From contig NC_054690.1 in assembly GCF_011074885.1 (NCBI RefSeq), positions 749,001 to 813,000 of the forward strand: a stretch of 64,000 nt of DNA, in the 5' to 3' direction. Under the pieces are notes generated by a model. It saw only the letters and a list, made by a program, of their open reading frames with translations, had not been told where the DNA came from and searched no databases. Below, in pieces: positions 1 to 12,000 of the stretch (the stretch's first letter is position 1; each line of letters starts with the position of its first letter). The position numbers and the translations under genes are program-made. Source of the stretch: Brettanomyces bruxellensis (taxonomy: Eukaryota; Ascomycota; Pichiomycetes; Pichiales; Pichiaceae).

Positions 1-733
1 AAAAGAATCGGTGGAACTTCCACTTACACATCCGGAATTATACGAAGAGATGGGAATCAAACCACCAAAAGGAGTTATTTTATATGGACCACCAGGTACA
101 GGAAAAACACTTTTGGCAAAGGCTGTTGCAAATCAAACCAGTGCTACATTCCTTCGTATTGTCGGCTCTGAATTGATCCAAAAATACCTTGGTGATGGTC
201 CGCGCCTTTGTAGGCAACTTTTCAAGGTTGCCTCTGAAAATGCCCCAGCAATCGTTTTTATAGATGAAATTGATGCTATCGGTGCAAAGAGATATGACTC
301 CAGTTCTGGAGGTGAGAGAGAGGTGCAGAGAACACTTTTGGAGTTGTTGAATCAGTTGGATGGTTTCGATGATCGTGGAGACGTCAAAGTTATTATGGCA
401 ACAAATAAAATTGAAAGTTTAGATCCAGCATTAATTAGGCCAGGACGTATTGACAGAAAAATTAAGTTTGAAAATCCAGATCCAGCTACGAAAAAGAAGA
501 TTCTACAGATTCATACTTCTAAAATGAATCTTGCCCCAGATGTCAACTTGGATGACGTGATTAGTTCAAAGGATGATTTGAGTGGAGCAGATATTAAGGC
601 TATATGTACAGAAGCCGGATTATTGGCTTTGAGGGAAAGAAGAATGCAGGTCACCTCCGAAGATTTTGTCAAAGGTAAAGAAAGAGTGATGAAGAATAAA
701 ATCGACACAAACTTGGAGAGTTTGTATCTATAA
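1..733 (+). CDS. RPT2: 26S proteasome regulatory ATPase Rpt2 (subunit 4), 3' part
   Basis: This is the C-terminal AAA+ domain of a proteasome 19S ATPase; the gene begins upstream of the window and the frame is open from base 2. Visible are Walker A GPPGTGKT, Walker [15 protein letters not shown], and the second region of homology with arginine fingers ([21 protein letters not shown] region), followed by the small alpha-helical lid. The protein ends in LYL, the Rpt2 form of the HbYX tail that docks into the 20S alpha ring and opens its gate. [20 protein letters not shown] at the start is diagnostic of Rpt2 rather than the other five paralogs. It acts in the hexameric unfoldase ring in nucleus and cytosol. 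Another ring subunit, RPT1, lies 6.3 kb downstream on the other strand. No internal break is visible. Confidence 0.95.
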   Translation, partial: KESVELPLTHPELYEEMGIKPPKGVILYGPPGTGKTLLAKAVANQTSATFLRIVGSELIQKYLGDGPRLCRQLFKVASENAPAIVFIDEIDAIGAKRYDSSSGGEREVQRTLLELLNQLDGFDDRGDVKVIMATNKIESLDPALIRPGRIDRKIKFENPDPATKKKILQIHTSKMNLAPDVNLDDVISSKDDLSGADIKAICTEAGLLALRERRMQVTSEDFVKGKERVMKNKIDTNLESLYL

Positions 734-1319
734 GGTCTATAAAGTAGCCAGAAGATATATGAGAATAAGTGGCTTAATTAGACTTGAAACAAGTGATGTA
801 GCTTTCAGAAATCAGTTTTAGCAAGGTAAAACTTCTTATTACCATAAAGTTGTAACCAACATTTGTAAAAATACGTAAAATAGTGACTGCTGTCAAAAAG
901 TGAGCAAGATTTCTGAAAATATGTGCTTCATTGCAATCAGAGATGGTCGGGTCGGAGTTTAAGATAAAAAGGAGGGGGAGAGAGAAAAAAAAAAGGGAAT
1001 AAAAAAAAAGAAAGAAAAAAAGGAAAATAATTATCTTCGCTTGGCATGCAAGTACTAGGAATATTTGTCGCCGTTTGTGCCATTGATAAAGCATCTGCAT
1101 ATTGAAAAAGAAAAGCGATACGAAACCGGGATACTATAATTAAACATTTTAAATTTGGTAGAAACTCAAGAATTGGTACCTACATACAGGAAAGGGGGAA
1201 AAGTGTTCAGACCTATAAATTTATGGGGATAAAATTCAAACACCGAAGCCTCAGGATCATTAGGTTAAAAACAACAATCATATCAGCTTAGAAGACATCA
1301 AACGAAAGCATATCTTAAA
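734..1319. other. Intergenic: RPT2 3' flank and PTC1 promoter
   Basis: No gene is supported here. A purine-rich, almost A/G-only tract at about 960-1025 is the most striking composition feature and probably lies in the PTC1 promoter. A 108-codon open frame on the minus strand (774-1100) is low-complexity and has no recognisable domain, so it is not called. Confidence 0.6.
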
Positions 1320-2612
1320 ATGGGAAAGGATATTTTGGCTTTAGACAATAAGAAAACGTCCAGGTCAGTACCAGGAAAGGACGTTTTAAAGTTTATCAAG
1401 AAGCATTCAACGGCTTTCTTAAAGCATCAGGACAATACCGATGAAAATGATACAGTAGAGGAACAAGTTGAAGACAACGAAGATCAAGGGAGCAGAGAGA
1501 AATCCGAAAACTCAACTAGCAGCCCATTTAACGGACTTTCGTTTGAAGTCGGCGTTAGCGAAAATAGAAACAGTCATTATCGACAAAGCATGGAGGACGT
1601 TCACACTTACGTTGCCAATTTTGCAGAAAGATTGGATTGGGGATATTTTGCCATATTCGATGGACATGCAGGAAAGCAAACTGCACGATGGTGTGGATCA
1701 AATTTACACAATATCTTGTATGACAATATTTCGAGGCACGAGGACATGGATCTCCGAGATAACTTGAACCAGGCATTCCGAGATGCGGATGAAAAAATAG
1801 GGCAGCTGAAAATAGCAGGTTCCAGTGGATGTACAGCTGCAGTGGCTGTGTTACGTTGGGAAGAGGAGATAAATGCTGAAGAGGAAAGCGAATTGGGCGG
1901 AACCTCAAAGGTCGATGCACAGGATAAAGAAAATGTTACCAGTAAAGAAATTCATAAGGAGGGCATACAAGAAAGGGGACGAAACATTTTGGATACAGTT
2001 CAAGAAAATAAAACCACAACTGGTGAACCAGAAAAAGCTGAACAAGGTTTAAAGATTGAGAATACTAAACAACTCCCTTCAGCTGAAGCGTCAAATTCTA
2101 TGCCATTTGACTTTATACCGACGAAAAAGCATAGGCGAATGTTATACACGGCAAATGTGGGTGATTCAAGGATTGTCCTGTGTAGACATGGCCAGGCAAA
2201 AAGATTATCATATGATCATAAATCAACCGACTGTTGGGAACAAAAAAGAATTGCAAATAACGGCGGTATAATGCTCAAAAGTAGGGTAAATGGAGTTTTG
2301 GCAATAACTAGAGCACTTGGAGACTGCTATATGAAGAATTTAGTTGTTGGCGCACCGTATACTACATCAACAGAGATTGGTGACGATGATGAATTTTTAA
2401 TTCTCGCATGCGATGGTCTTTGGGATGTTTGTACAGATCAACAGGCCGTGGACTTGATCAGAAACGTGAAAGATCCAAAGAAGGCAAGCTCCATATTGTG
2501 CAAGTATGCACTGGAACAAATGACAACTGATAATATTACAGTTATGGTAGTGCGACTCGATTCACGCGTCTTCAATTACCGGAAAGAAAGTATTCGGAGT
2601 TTATATAAATAG
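1320..2612 (+). CDS. PTC1: PP2C-type Ser/Thr phosphatase Ptc1-like
   Basis: This is a Mg/Mn-dependent PP2C protein phosphatase. In S. cerevisiae Ptc1 dampens the HOG and cell-wall MAP kinase pathways and supports organelle inheritance. The metal and phosphate motifs are in order: RQSMEDVH (Asp93), FDGHAG (Asp114), ANVGDSR (about 278-284), GVLAITRALGD, and CDGLWDV (Asp365). The phrase EDVHTY.NF..RLDWGYFAIFDGHAG closely matches Ptc1. The protein has 430 residues, against 281 in S. cerevisiae. The extra length is a hydrophilic N-terminal extension of about 70 residues and an acidic, Lys/Glu-rich insertion of about 85-90 residues (about 180-270) inside the catalytic fold, just before the ANVGDSR strand. 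The start is the first ATG of the frame. Family assignment is firm; orthology to Ptc1 is very likely. Confidence 0.9.
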   Translation: MGKDILALDNKKTSRSVPGKDVLKFIKKHSTAFLKHQDNTDENDTVEEQVEDNEDQGSREKSENSTSSPFNGLSFEVGVSENRNSHYRQSMEDVHTYVANFAERLDWGYFAIFDGHAGKQTARWCGSNLHNILYDNISRHEDMDLRDNLNQAFRDADEKIGQLKIAGSSGCTAAVAVLRWEEEINAEEESELGGTSKVDAQDKENVTSKEIHKEGIQERGRNILDTVQENKTTTGEPEKAEQGLKIENTKQLPSAEASNSMPFDFIPTKKHRRMLYTANVGDSRIVLCRHGQAKRLSYDHKSTDCWEQKRIANNGGIMLKSRVNGVLAITRALGDCYMKNLVVGAPYTTSTEIGDDDEFLILACDGLWDVCTDQQAVDLIRNVKDPKKASSILCKYALEQMTTDNITVMVVRLDSRVFNYRKESIRSLYK

Positions 2613-3912
2613 TGTCGAAAGGGAGGATTTAATTAATGATATATATATAAAAGAACATGCAGGAATCATCAGAATTCCTCTTACAATTTTGAATTTTAAT
2701 GAAATAAACAATACATTCGATCTGGGTCGATCGACTAGAGTAATACATTTTGAGGTGTTTCTCCGAAACTTTTTACGGCTAAAATGGTCAATTTCCGTGT
2801 CGGGTGTTTCCCCGCAAATTTAATTTGTCAAGTCCAAGTAAAATTTAGTAATCATTTTTGTATAGCCTCCGGGGTTAGTGCTTGCCAAAGGAATCAAACA
2901 ATAAATACAATAACATCCATTTCCGAATAATATTGTTATAATTTAGCGTGTCAATGTCTTGCTGGTAAACTATATCAGACAAGAAATGTTAATTTGATTT
3001 CAGATCATCAAACAACATTTTTGAAATATTGAACCAATGGAGCGGCTGATAATGCTGTGATTATTTTCAGATCCCTAAATAAAAAAATGCTTGGAAGCAC
3101 AGATTTGCAAAGCTTTTTCCTCTCTGAAAAACATAAAATAGTACCTATTTACCCAAATTAAAGTCAAATCGGTTCCGTCGATTTTGCGCCTTATTCAAAT
3201 TAAGTGCAGAATAAATTGTTAGCGTCTAATTATGCTATGCTCAAAGTAGTAAAATTTGTAACAATTCATTTACAAAATAATAAAAATAGACTTTACAGAT
3301 CAAATCGCCGAGGGTGTGAGAATTACAAATCGATGACATTTTATTGCCTCGTTTATCATTGGAAGCCCAGCCTAGCTACCTACCCAGACTGCTTGGGCTG
3401 CTTGTACTAATCTTTAGCCACCCAGCAAAATTTCCACGTCTCCGAGTCACCTCCGTTTTTTTTTTTTTTTTCTTTTAGTCGGATCGCGAATCATGCTCCA
3501 TTCAGGCTGCCTTATGAGCGACAGTAAAATCTCGTATTCTTCCGGGGAAAAGCATGTTTTCCGCATACGGCGTAGAGGAACATCGGCTACTTTTCCCCAG
3601 TTTTATGCTTTTTTTTTTTTTCCAAAATTCAATCATGATTCTCAAAATTCTTCCACCCCAGTTATATGTTTCTGGGGATCTTGTGTGGGGAACGTTCACC
3701 ATTTATCTTAACTATATTGGCATTTTTTCTTTTTGACAACTTTACATACGTCGCCCCATAAAGCACATTATAATAGACTGACAGTACGATATAAACTAAT
3801 CTATCTGTATTGGCCATTATTGTTCTCACAGAAACGAAGGACTAACCAACCTGTCAAGCATACACAGCACATAAAATAAAGCTCACTGAGTGTGTGTATA
3901 TCATTTGTTAAA
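2613..3912. other. Intergenic: PTC1 3' flank and SDH1 promoter (1.3 kb)
   Basis: No protein or RNA gene is supported; the short open frames at 3204-3711 look random. CCAAT-box sequences, the core of Hap2/3/4/5 sites expected for a respiratory gene, occur as ACCAATGG near 3033 and as ATTGG (reverse orientation) near 3715 and 3811. Long T tracts are present near 3456-3472 and 3609-3622. Whether the CCAAT boxes are used is inference. Confidence 0.5.
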
Positions 3913-5844
3913 ATGTTAACAATAAGCAGAGCAAGTACACTAAATAGTGGCGCAAGGGTTCTTGCAAGGCAATTTTCTTCAACTCGAGCTGCCCGTCAGG
4001 TCATCAGCAAGTACAATGATTTCAATGGTAAGGACGCATCACTTGCCATGGCAAAAGACTACCATGTGATTGATCATGAGTATGACTGTGTGGTTATTGG
4101 AGCTGGTGGAGCCGGCTTACGTGCTGCATTTGGTTTAGTTAAAGAAGGATTTAAGGTTGCTTGCATTAGTAAGCTTTTCCCTACGAGGTCTCATACCGTG
4201 GCCGCTCAAGGTGGTATTAATGCAGCTTTGGGAAACACACATCCAGATAACTGGAGATGGCATATGTACGACACAGTGAAGGGTTCTGATTGGTTGGGTG
4301 ACCAAGATGCTATACATTACATGACCAGGGAGGCACCACCATCGATTATTGAGTTGGAACATTGGGGCTTGCCATTTTCTCGTAATAAAGAGGGGAAAAT
4401 TTACCAGAGAGCGTTTGGAGGACAAACCAAAGATTATGGAAAGGGAGGCCAAGCATATAGAACTTGCGCTGTGGCAGATAGAACTGGACATGCATTGTTG
4501 CATACGCTATATGGCCAATCGCTTAAATATAACACGCATTACTTTATTGAATTTTTTGCACTAGATTTGCTTAAGCACAATGGTAAAGTTGTTGGGTGCA
4601 TTGCTTACAATCAAGAAGATGGAACTATTCATCGGTTTAAGGCACACAGAACAATCATAGCCACTGGTGGTTATGGTCGCGCCTACTTTTCTTGCACTTC
4701 TGCGCATACTTGTACAGGCGATGGAAATGCAATGGTTTCTCGTGCCGGTTTTCCTCTGGAGGATTTGGAATTTGTTCAATTCCACCCAACTGGTATTTAT
4801 GGTTCCGGATGTTTGATTACCGAAGGTGCCCGTGGCGAAGGAGGATATTTAATTAATTCTGAAGGCGAGAGGTTTATGGAAAGGTATGCACCACATGCAA
4901 AGGACCTAGCATGTCGTGATGTTGTTTCCAGAGCTATTACTATGGAGATTAACGAAGGAAGGGGAGTTGGATCTTTGCAAGATCATATGTATCTTCAATT
5001 ATCACATCTACCTCCTTCTGTGCTTAAGGAACGTCTTCCTGGTATTTCTCAGACCGCACGTATTTTTGCAGGTGTTGATGTTACCAAGGAACCTATTCCT
5101 ATTTTACCGACTGTTCACTACAATATGGGAGGCATTCCTACAAGATGGACCGGTGAGGCGCTAACAATCGATGAAAATGGTAACGATAAAGTCATACCGG
5201 GTCTTCTTGCATGCGGTGAAAGTGCATGTGCTTCTGTCCATGGTGCAAACAGGTTGGGTGCAAACTCTTTGCTTGATTTGGTTGTGTTTGGAAGAGCTGT
5301 TGCCAGAACAATTAAAAAACAGCTAAAGCCTGGAATGCCACATGACGAACTGCCCGCAGACATTGGCTTTGAGTCCATTAAAAACTTGGATAAACTCAGA
5401 ACAGCCAGTGGATCTGTGCCAACTGCAGACCTTCGTCTTGAGATGCAGAAGTGCATGCAGAAACATGTTGCCGTTTTCAGAACTCAGGAAAATATGGATG
5501 CTGGTATAAAGGAGCTGGAGAAGATCGAGGGCAAATTCCCAAATATCAAGACAACAGATAGGTCCATGATTTGGAACACAGATCTCACTGAAACGTTGGA
5601 ACTTCAAAACTTGCTCACATGTGCCAGACAAACTGCTACAGCAGCAGCAGCAAGAAAGGAGTCTAGAGGTGCCCATGCTAGGGATGACTATCCGGAAAGA
5701 GATGATGAGCACTGGCAAAAGCATTCTCTGACATGGCAAACAGAAACAGGTGAACCAATTAAGCTTGGATACAGGCATGTGATAACGCACACTTTAGATG
5801 AGAATGAGTGTAAGTCTGTTCCACCAGCCGTTAGGCGGTACTAG
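3913..5844 (+). CDS. SDH1: Succinate dehydrogenase flavoprotein subunit, mitochondrial
   Basis: This is the catalytic FAD subunit of complex II, which oxidises succinate to fumarate in the TCA cycle and passes electrons to the Fe-S subunit. The start chosen is the ATG at 3913, which gives [13 protein letters not shown] and an Arg-rich, Ser-rich mitochondrial presequence ending near [12 protein letters not shown]; the upstream in-frame extension has no ATG. Visible features are the dinucleotide fold [13 protein letters not shown], the FAD-linking histidine in [18 protein letters not shown], the capping domain, and the active-site segments [12 protein letters not shown] and [19 protein letters not shown]. 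The C-terminus is VPPAVRRY. Length is 643 aa against about 640 in S. cerevisiae. No break is seen. Confidence 0.97.
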   Translation: MLTISRASTLNSGARVLARQFSSTRAARQVISKYNDFNGKDASLAMAKDYHVIDHEYDCVVIGAGGAGLRAAFGLVKEGFKVACISKLFPTRSHTVAAQGGINAALGNTHPDNWRWHMYDTVKGSDWLGDQDAIHYMTREAPPSIIELEHWGLPFSRNKEGKIYQRAFGGQTKDYGKGGQAYRTCAVADRTGHALLHTLYGQSLKYNTHYFIEFFALDLLKHNGKVVGCIAYNQEDGTIHRFKAHRTIIATGGYGRAYFSCTSAHTCTGDGNAMVSRAGFPLEDLEFVQFHPTGIYGSGCLITEGARGEGGYLINSEGERFMERYAPHAKDLACRDVVSRAITMEINEGRGVGSLQDHMYLQLSHLPPSVLKERLPGISQTARIFAGVDVTKEPIPILPTVHYNMGGIPTRWTGEALTIDENGNDKVIPGLLACGESACASVHGANRLGANSLLDLVVFGRAVARTIKKQLKPGMPHDELPADIGFESIKNLDKLRTASGSVPTADLRLEMQKCMQKHVAVFRTQENMDAGIKELEKIEGKFPNIKTTDRSMIWNTDLTETLELQNLLTCARQTATAAAARKESRGAHARDDYPERDDEHWQKHSLTWQTETGEPIKLGYRHVITHTLDENECKSVPPAVRRY

Positions 5845-6295
5845 GGAAAGCGATTTCCCGATATTGAGATTAGTTTCCGCTACTATGTACCATTTCCATT
5901 TTTTCCCCATTTTTCTTTTTCTTTGTACCGCATTCAGATGTCTTAATACTGCTGGGCCTATCGTTTTCTTCACTTATTTATTTATTAATTGATGCAACTT
6001 ACAATACAGTTAAGAAAGATAATAACGGGTAGCTTACTCAGAATTTAGCTGCTACACAAAGCCAAGCCTCTGACAGTGATAGATAACTTTCGAAATTTAA
6101 ATAAGCGAGCCTGCGCTAAATTTATTTTATTTTATTTTTTTTCTTCACCAGATTTTTTTCTCAATGCTTCTTCATGAAAAATTTACTCTTGATCCAGTCA
6201 ACATTGAATAGTATTACTTCGGTAAAGTGCCTAAATTATCTGAAGTGAGAAAATCGGCACACTGAACCATATACAGTGAATAAAGGACATTAAAA
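5845..6295. other. Intergenic: SDH1 3' flank and RPC25 promoter
   Basis: AT-rich sequence with T-rich tracts near 6119-6160. No gene, RNA or repeat is visible. Confidence 0.5.
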
Positions 6296-6913
6296 ATGTT
6301 TCAACTGTCAATAATATCCGATTTGACACGCATACCACCAAAGATGTTTAGCCTCCCGAGATTAGTGGCTATAAAGCAGGAACTTAATGGAAAATATGCA
6401 AATAAAGTGATTCCTAAACTAGGGCTCGTTATTGCTGTCTGGGACGTGCTAAAAGTTGATGATGGAATGCTAAAACCAGGAGATGGCTCCATATATATTA
6501 AAGTTGTTTTTAGATGTGTTGTGTTCAAACCATTTGTCGGGGAAGTACTGACGGGTTGGATAGAATCATGTTCCGAAGAAGGCATTAAAGTAAACATGGA
6601 GTTTTTCAACGATATATTCATTCCAAAATCACTCCTGTTTGAAAATTCATTATATTCACCAAAAGATAACGCTTGGGTGTGGCAGATGGATGAAGAAAAT
6701 AAGTTGTATTTAGACGTGAACGAGAGAATCAATTTTAGAGTGGAGGAAGAGGTGTTCAATGATGTTCGGCCAAAAGGGCCAGATAATCCAATAGTATTTG
6801 ATGATGACGACCAAAAAGAGAACGAGCAAAAGAAAAAACATTCCACGCCACCATACGCTCTAGTTGCATCTTGCCAGACGGATGGTATGGGATGTGTCAG
6901 TTGGTGGGAGTAA
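6296..6913 (+). CDS. RPC25: RNA polymerase III subunit Rpc25 (Rpb7-like)
   Basis: This is the stalk subunit of RNA polymerase III, partner of Rpc17, needed for initiation at tRNA and 5S genes. The N-terminal Rpb7 fold starts MFQLSIISDLTRIPP and contains PGDGSIYIKVVFR.VVFKPFVGE. It is followed by the S1/OB part with EGIKVNMEFFNDIFIP and a conserved PMDEE-like segment (WQMDEENKLYLDVNE). The protein ends in SCQTDGMGCVSWWE, which closely resembles the S. cerevisiae C-terminus. Length is 205 aa against 212. The CTG codon at 6635-6637 falls on the conserved Leu of LLFE, useful for reading the genetic code. The antisense open frame that covers the whole gene is a codon shadow. Confidence 0.96.
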   Translation: MFQLSIISDLTRIPPKMFSLPRLVAIKQELNGKYANKVIPKLGLVIAVWDVLKVDDGMLKPGDGSIYIKVVFRCVVFKPFVGEVLTGWIESCSEEGIKVNMEFFNDIFIPKSLLFENSLYSPKDNAWVWQMDEENKLYLDVNERINFRVEEEVFNDVRPKGPDNPIVFDDDDQKENEQKKKHSTPPYALVASCQTDGMGCVSWWE

Positions 6914-7039
6914 CTTAACGTCAAATGCCTTCAAAAAATGAACATCCCCTTTGTATAATAATGTAATCTTTTCTTAATATATGAACATTTAATATTAAAC
7001 TAAACAAATCACTTAATTATTTATTTTAGTCCACGGAAA

Positions 7040-8431
7040 TCAATTGTACTGCATGTACCTACTTGTTGAGCTAAACTTCATATTACCTTTGATAACCTTC
7101 TCCACGGCATTCAAGAAGTCCTTTTCTGTGGCAACTTTTCTTCTTGCACGGATGGCAAACATTCCAGCCTCTGTACACACAGATCTAAGTTCAGCACCCG
7201 TTGCATTTGGACACATTCTAGAAATTAACTCCCAACGTATATTTCTTTCGCACGACATTGGCTTAGCATGGATTCTCAGAATGTTTGCTCTTCCATCCAA
7301 ATCTGGAAGTGAAAACTCAACCTTTCTGTCAATTCTTCCAGGCCGAAGCAATGCTGGATCCAAAACGTTTGGTCTGTTTGTTGCGAACATAACTTTAATG
7401 TTTCCTCTAGGGTCAAAGCCATCCAATTGTGTAATCAATTCTAACATAGTACGTTGCACTTCGTTATCTCCACCGGCACCATCATCAAAACGTGCTCCAC
7501 CGATTGCATCAACCTCATCAAAAAAGATAATACAAGCCTTTTTCCTTCTGGCCATCTCAAACAACTCCCTGACCATCCTTGCACCTTCTCCGACATATTT
7601 CTGAACAAGCTCCGAACCGATAACACGAATGAACGTGGCTTCCGTTCTGTTTGCGACTGCTCTGGCACAAAGCGTCTTTCCTGTTCCGGGTGGGCCATAC
7701 AAGAGAATTCCCTTTGGAGGATCAATTCCCAACTTCGCAAATCTTTCTGGGGATAGCAAAGGCAGTTCAACAACCTCCCTTAGTTTCTCTATCTGCTCTT
7801 TGCATCCACCAATATCACTATATGTGACATCTGGTTTTTCTTCGACGGTCATCATGGTAACCGTGGGATCGATTCGTGGTGGAAGAGGAAGCTCTATATG
7901 GTATTTTTGTCTATCCACACCCACTCTCATTCCTTCTTCGATATCTGTCGGCGACACCCTTTCACCTAACCCCACAACAAATTTTGCGATTTGCTTGATG
8001 TTGATCACGTATTTAGATTTTTCATCTGGTTCGTCGTTCATTTCTGAATCTTCATTTTCCTCATCGTTTCCGTTCACCTGACTACTAGAATTTTCGACAG
8101 AATCACCCGATTGTATAATTTTGGTACACCTGGCAACTTGAAGTGGCTGCTCTTCATTCATTCTTCTTCTGTCACCAGCAACATCCCATAAATTAGGAGC
8201 TGCTAAACCCGTATCACTTTCTTCCACACCCATCTTTTCTTTTATTCTTCCTTCAACAATTTTAAGATCTTTCTCCACTTTCTTTATAGAATCCCTGTAT
8301 GGTGCCGCTCCATAAGTTTTCAAGACCTGAATATCTCCTTCACTTAATGGCTTCACTTCCTTTTCCTGCACCTCGTCATCAGCACTTTTGTCTGGATTTT
8401 TGAACTTTTCCCAATCTTCTTTAGCTGGCAT
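7040..8431 (-). CDS. RPT1: 26S proteasome regulatory ATPase Rpt1 (subunit 7)
   Basis: This is a full-length 19S AAA+ ATPase. The start taken is the ATG at 8431, giving [10 protein letters not shown] as in other yeast Rpt1 proteins; the frame continues 10 codons upstream but without ATG. In order it has an N-terminal coiled-coil, an acidic Asn/Glu/Asp-rich insertion before [18 protein letters not shown], the OB domain ending [14 protein letters not shown], Walker A GPPGTGKT, Walker [16 protein letters not shown], the arginine-finger region ([11 protein letters not shown]), and the C-terminus STSRYMQYN. Length is 463 aa against 467 in S. cerevisiae. It shares a divergent 609-bp promoter with the hydantoinase gene. 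I did not find a canonical PACE site GGTGGCAAA there. Confidence 0.97.
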   Translation of the reverse strand: MPAKEDWEKFKNPDKSADDEVQEKEVKPLSEGDIQVLKTYGAAPYRDSIKKVEKDLKIVEGRIKEKMGVEESDTGLAAPNLWDVAGDRRRMNEEQPLQVARCTKIIQSGDSVENSSSQVNGNDEENEDSEMNDEPDEKSKYVINIKQIAKFVVGLGERVSPTDIEEGMRVGVDRQKYHIELPLPPRIDPTVTMMTVEEKPDVTYSDIGGCKEQIEKLREVVELPLLSPERFAKLGIDPPKGILLYGPPGTGKTLCARAVANRTEATFIRVIGSELVQKYVGEGARMVRELFEMARRKKACIIFFDEVDAIGGARFDDGAGGDNEVQRTMLELITQLDGFDPRGNIKVMFATNRPNVLDPALLRPGRIDRKVEFSLPDLDGRANILRIHAKPMSCERNIRWELISRMCPNATGAELRSVCTEAGMFAIRARRKVATEKDFLNAVEKVIKGNMKFSSTSRYMQYN

Positions 8432-9040
8432 CTTTATGTCCTTTATAAATTTCGCAGACACTTAAACTGGGTTGATGATTTAAATTATATTAATATATTT
8501 CTCTATTATGTCAATCCACAAGTACTCGTCAAAATACTCTCCCAACTCCTGTAGTTTTAGATGGAATAAACATGCGCCGTTCTTTATTGCAGAAGATTTT
8601 GGAAAATATATAGTTTAACCGAGTTGCGGAATCTCTGACGCCTCCCGCCATTTTACTTTACTTGTATGCATTTTTTTCCCCTCCAAAATTTCCAATTATC
8701 TATCTTTACTGTTTTTGCAGTTATTTTTTATTTCGCCTGGATCTCATTTCAACATCCGTACATTTTTAAGGATTGACTCTCCACAATTAGAGGGATCAAC
8801 ATGATGGAATTCAGAAAAAAGCAGAAAATTGAATAAAACCACAATTACGCATATTTCCGATTTTGGCAATACCCGTTCGAATCTATCCAGTTCTGATAAA
8901 TATATTTGATTACATGTTCCTTCAAAAGATTTACGAAAGCTATAAATGAAAGAACATTAAATTATACAAATTACACCCATATGCTCTTTAGCTGAAGAAC
9001 TTTGAATTTCACATTCCTGTGCGCCAGGAAAAGCAGAACT
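8432..9040. promoter_or_regulatory. Divergent promoter region RPT1 / hydantoinase
   Basis: The 609-bp intergenic stretch separates the minus-strand RPT1 start from the plus-strand enzyme start. An everted CGG pair, CCG-AGTTG-CGG, lies at 8619-8629, possibly a zinc-cluster factor site. A GC-rich block (GCCTCCCGCC) follows at about 8640-8650. The GTTCGAATC near 8876 looks like a tRNA B box but has no matching A box or acceptor stem. Confidence 0.35.
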
Positions 9041-12000
9041 ATGAAAACAAATAGATATGTTATAGGAATTGATGTTGGAGGAACTAACACAGATTCGGTT
9101 ATAATAAACCCCTCAAACTTAAAAGATGAGAAAAATCGAGGGATTGTTGCTTTTGAGAAGACTCCAACAACAAGTGATGTTACATCCGGCATAAAGAAGT
9201 CCCTTGAGGGGTTATTTGAAAAGTTGACGGCCTCAAATCCTGAGATTAGATCGGATGAAATCTGCTCAGTCACTATAGGAACTACACACTTCATTAATAC
9301 TGTTGTTGAAAGAGATCCAATGAAGCTTGATCGAATTGCAGTCATTAGGTTGGTTGGTCCTTGTTCAAGGGAATTGCCTCCATTTTCTGATTTCCCAAGA
9401 GACTTAGCATCACTTATCAACGGATATACTTGCTATTGCGATGGTGGGTATCGTATCAATCGAAAAGAGATCTCACACATAAATAAGTCGGAAATAATAT
9501 CCAATTGTGAAAAAATTAGAGAGATTGGTTTAAACACCATTGCGGTAATTGGGATGTTTTCTCCGGTTGCAAAAGACCAAGAGATCGCAGTTCGAAAAAT
9601 TATTAAGGATACATTCACTGATTGGAATGTAGATATAGTTTTATCTCAAGAAATTGGTGGCATTGGCTTTTTGGAAAGAGAAAACATAACAATCATTAAT
9701 GCGGCCATAAAGAGATTCGCTATCTCAGTGATTCATTCTTTTCAACAAGCAGTCAGGGAGTTTGGTTTGGATTGTCCGATCCTGCTAACTCAAAATGATG
9801 GAACAGCATTAACAGTGGAAGATGCAATCAGAACTCCAATTAAAACATTTTCTTCCGGGACTACAAATTCTATGCGGGGTGCCTCATTTTTGTGCAGGAA
9901 AGAACTACAGGCTTTTACTGAAAATAAGCCTGTCTTGGTTTTAGATATCGGTGGAACTACAACAGATGCCGGATTGCTAGAAACCAATGGGTTTCCACGG
10001 CATTATTCTATCCATACTCTTGTTGGTGGTGTGAGAACCATTCTTTCTAAACCGGATGTTCGAAGTATTGGCTTAGGAGCTGGTTCTATTGTTAGAATTG
10101 AAGAAGATGTTAATAATAGAACGTTAATGAGCATTGGACCTGACTCCGTTGCCAGTAGTTTGGAAACAAAGGCCCTAGTGTTTGGGGGAAAAATCGCTAC
10201 AACTACCGATATTGCTTTGTTTTCAAGGTCTGACAAAGAAATAAGAAGTAGTAAAAACCCAATTTTCCAAAATGCTCATCTGGATAATGTGAAACAAAAT
10301 TTCTCTGAAGCATTGACTAAAAAATATAATGATCAGATAAAAATTATGATAGATCAATTGGTTGATACAATAAAAACAAATGCTGATCCAATTCCTGCTA
10401 TCTTAGTGGGAGGTGGATCCTATATTGTTCCTTCAAATGAAACTTTAAATTCATGTGAATCATTGATAAGACCTGAAAATGCTTCAATTGCCAATGCTAT
10501 AGGAGCTGCACTAACAGAAATATCAGCAGATGAAACTCGTTTCGTCGAGGCTATCTCTGAAGCTGAAAGGGGTAGAAAACTAAAGGAAGTTGAAGGTGAT
10601 GCAATAAAAAAGATTATCGAAATGGGTGTCGACGCAGATTCTATCCGAATTATGAATGTCATAAATGATGCTGTACCATACACTTCAAGGGTATATCACT
10701 TATGTGTTAAAGTTATTGGAAGACCCGATTACTCCAAAATATTGCCCGGTAAAGAATCACTAGAATTTCAAATAAATGAATATGCAAGGCATGCAGATTC
10801 TTTCTCTGTTAGTTCAATGAAAGAGATAAAAAGTAATCCTGATTACGTCAATATACATAATTATGCTCCGGAAATTACCAATCAAAGGGAATGGATTCTT
10901 AGCGAATTGGATTTAGAATTTATGCGTGTTGGAACATATATCCTAGGATGTGGAGGGGGAGGAGATCCGTACTCAAAGGCTTTGCAGTCGAAAGCAATGA
11001 TCCGAGGTGGTAGCAAGATGGTGGTAATTGATGTTGATGATGCCTTTAAATTTAGTGGAAATTCATCCCGAACTGTCGCTTTGGCTGCCTGTGGTTCCCC
11101 GAGTGTGATCGCCGAAAGACTACAGGGATATGAATTTGCAAATTCCTTGGACTTGCTACAAACACATAATAAAAGTACGTTGACCAGTGTCATGCCTATG
11201 GAGATAGGAGGAAGCAACGGCTTTCAGGGCTTTTTACTAGGTGGGTTGCCCGAACATAACTTGAAAATTTTAGATGCAGATATGATGGGAAGAGCTTATC
11301 CTATGATATGGCAAATTTTACCGGTCATCTCTAAAGATATGGACCACAATAAATCATTTTTTGAACCATGTGCCTTCAGTGATGGGGCTGGAAGTGACAT
11401 ACTTTTATCGAAGGTGAGTAACGACCATTATGCTGAAACTCTAATTCGTACTTCTCTAACTGAACTTGGATCATACGTCGGATTGGTGACTAGACCTATG
11501 GATTTTCAATTCTTGAAGAAGCATGTGATTCGGAACAGCATTTCTCTTTCTTGGAGAATAGGTAGGGCAGTATATCTTGCTAAGGAAAATCTTGAATTGA
11601 GCAGAATACCAGATTTCATAGTAGACGCTGTTGGCGGTCCAAACTTTGGAAAAGTGCTAATGAAAGGGAAGATTATTGCAATTTCCAGAAAACTTCAAGG
11701 AGGCTTAGATTACGGTGAAGTTGAAATAGAGTCCGAAGAAAAAACGAACAAGGGTTGCGTTCTAACGATTAGATTTATGAACGAGAACCTTCTTTGCAAA
11801 TGGAAAATAACAAACAAAATCGTTGCTACAGTTCCGGATTTGATCGCGGTTATCGATCAGAATTCCGGTGAGGCAATTGGTACACCTGATTATCGATATG
11901 GCCTTTCTTGCTCTGTCCTTATTATGAGACCTAATGCTAAATGGACCGAAACAGAATATGCATTGAAAATTGGTGGCCCCGCTGCATTTGGAATGGAAAC

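Noticed and set aside
774..1100. 108-codon minus-strand frame after RPT2
   Set aside because: Low-complexity Phe/Leu-rich translation of an A/G tract; no domain and no context supporting a gene.
6301..6924. 207-codon antisense frame covering all of RPC25
   Set aside because: It mirrors the codon structure of a clearly conserved gene and has no recognisable product; a shadow frame.
8860..8900. B-box-like GTTCGAATC suggesting a tRNA
   Set aside because: No A box, acceptor stem or T-stem pairing could be found around it.
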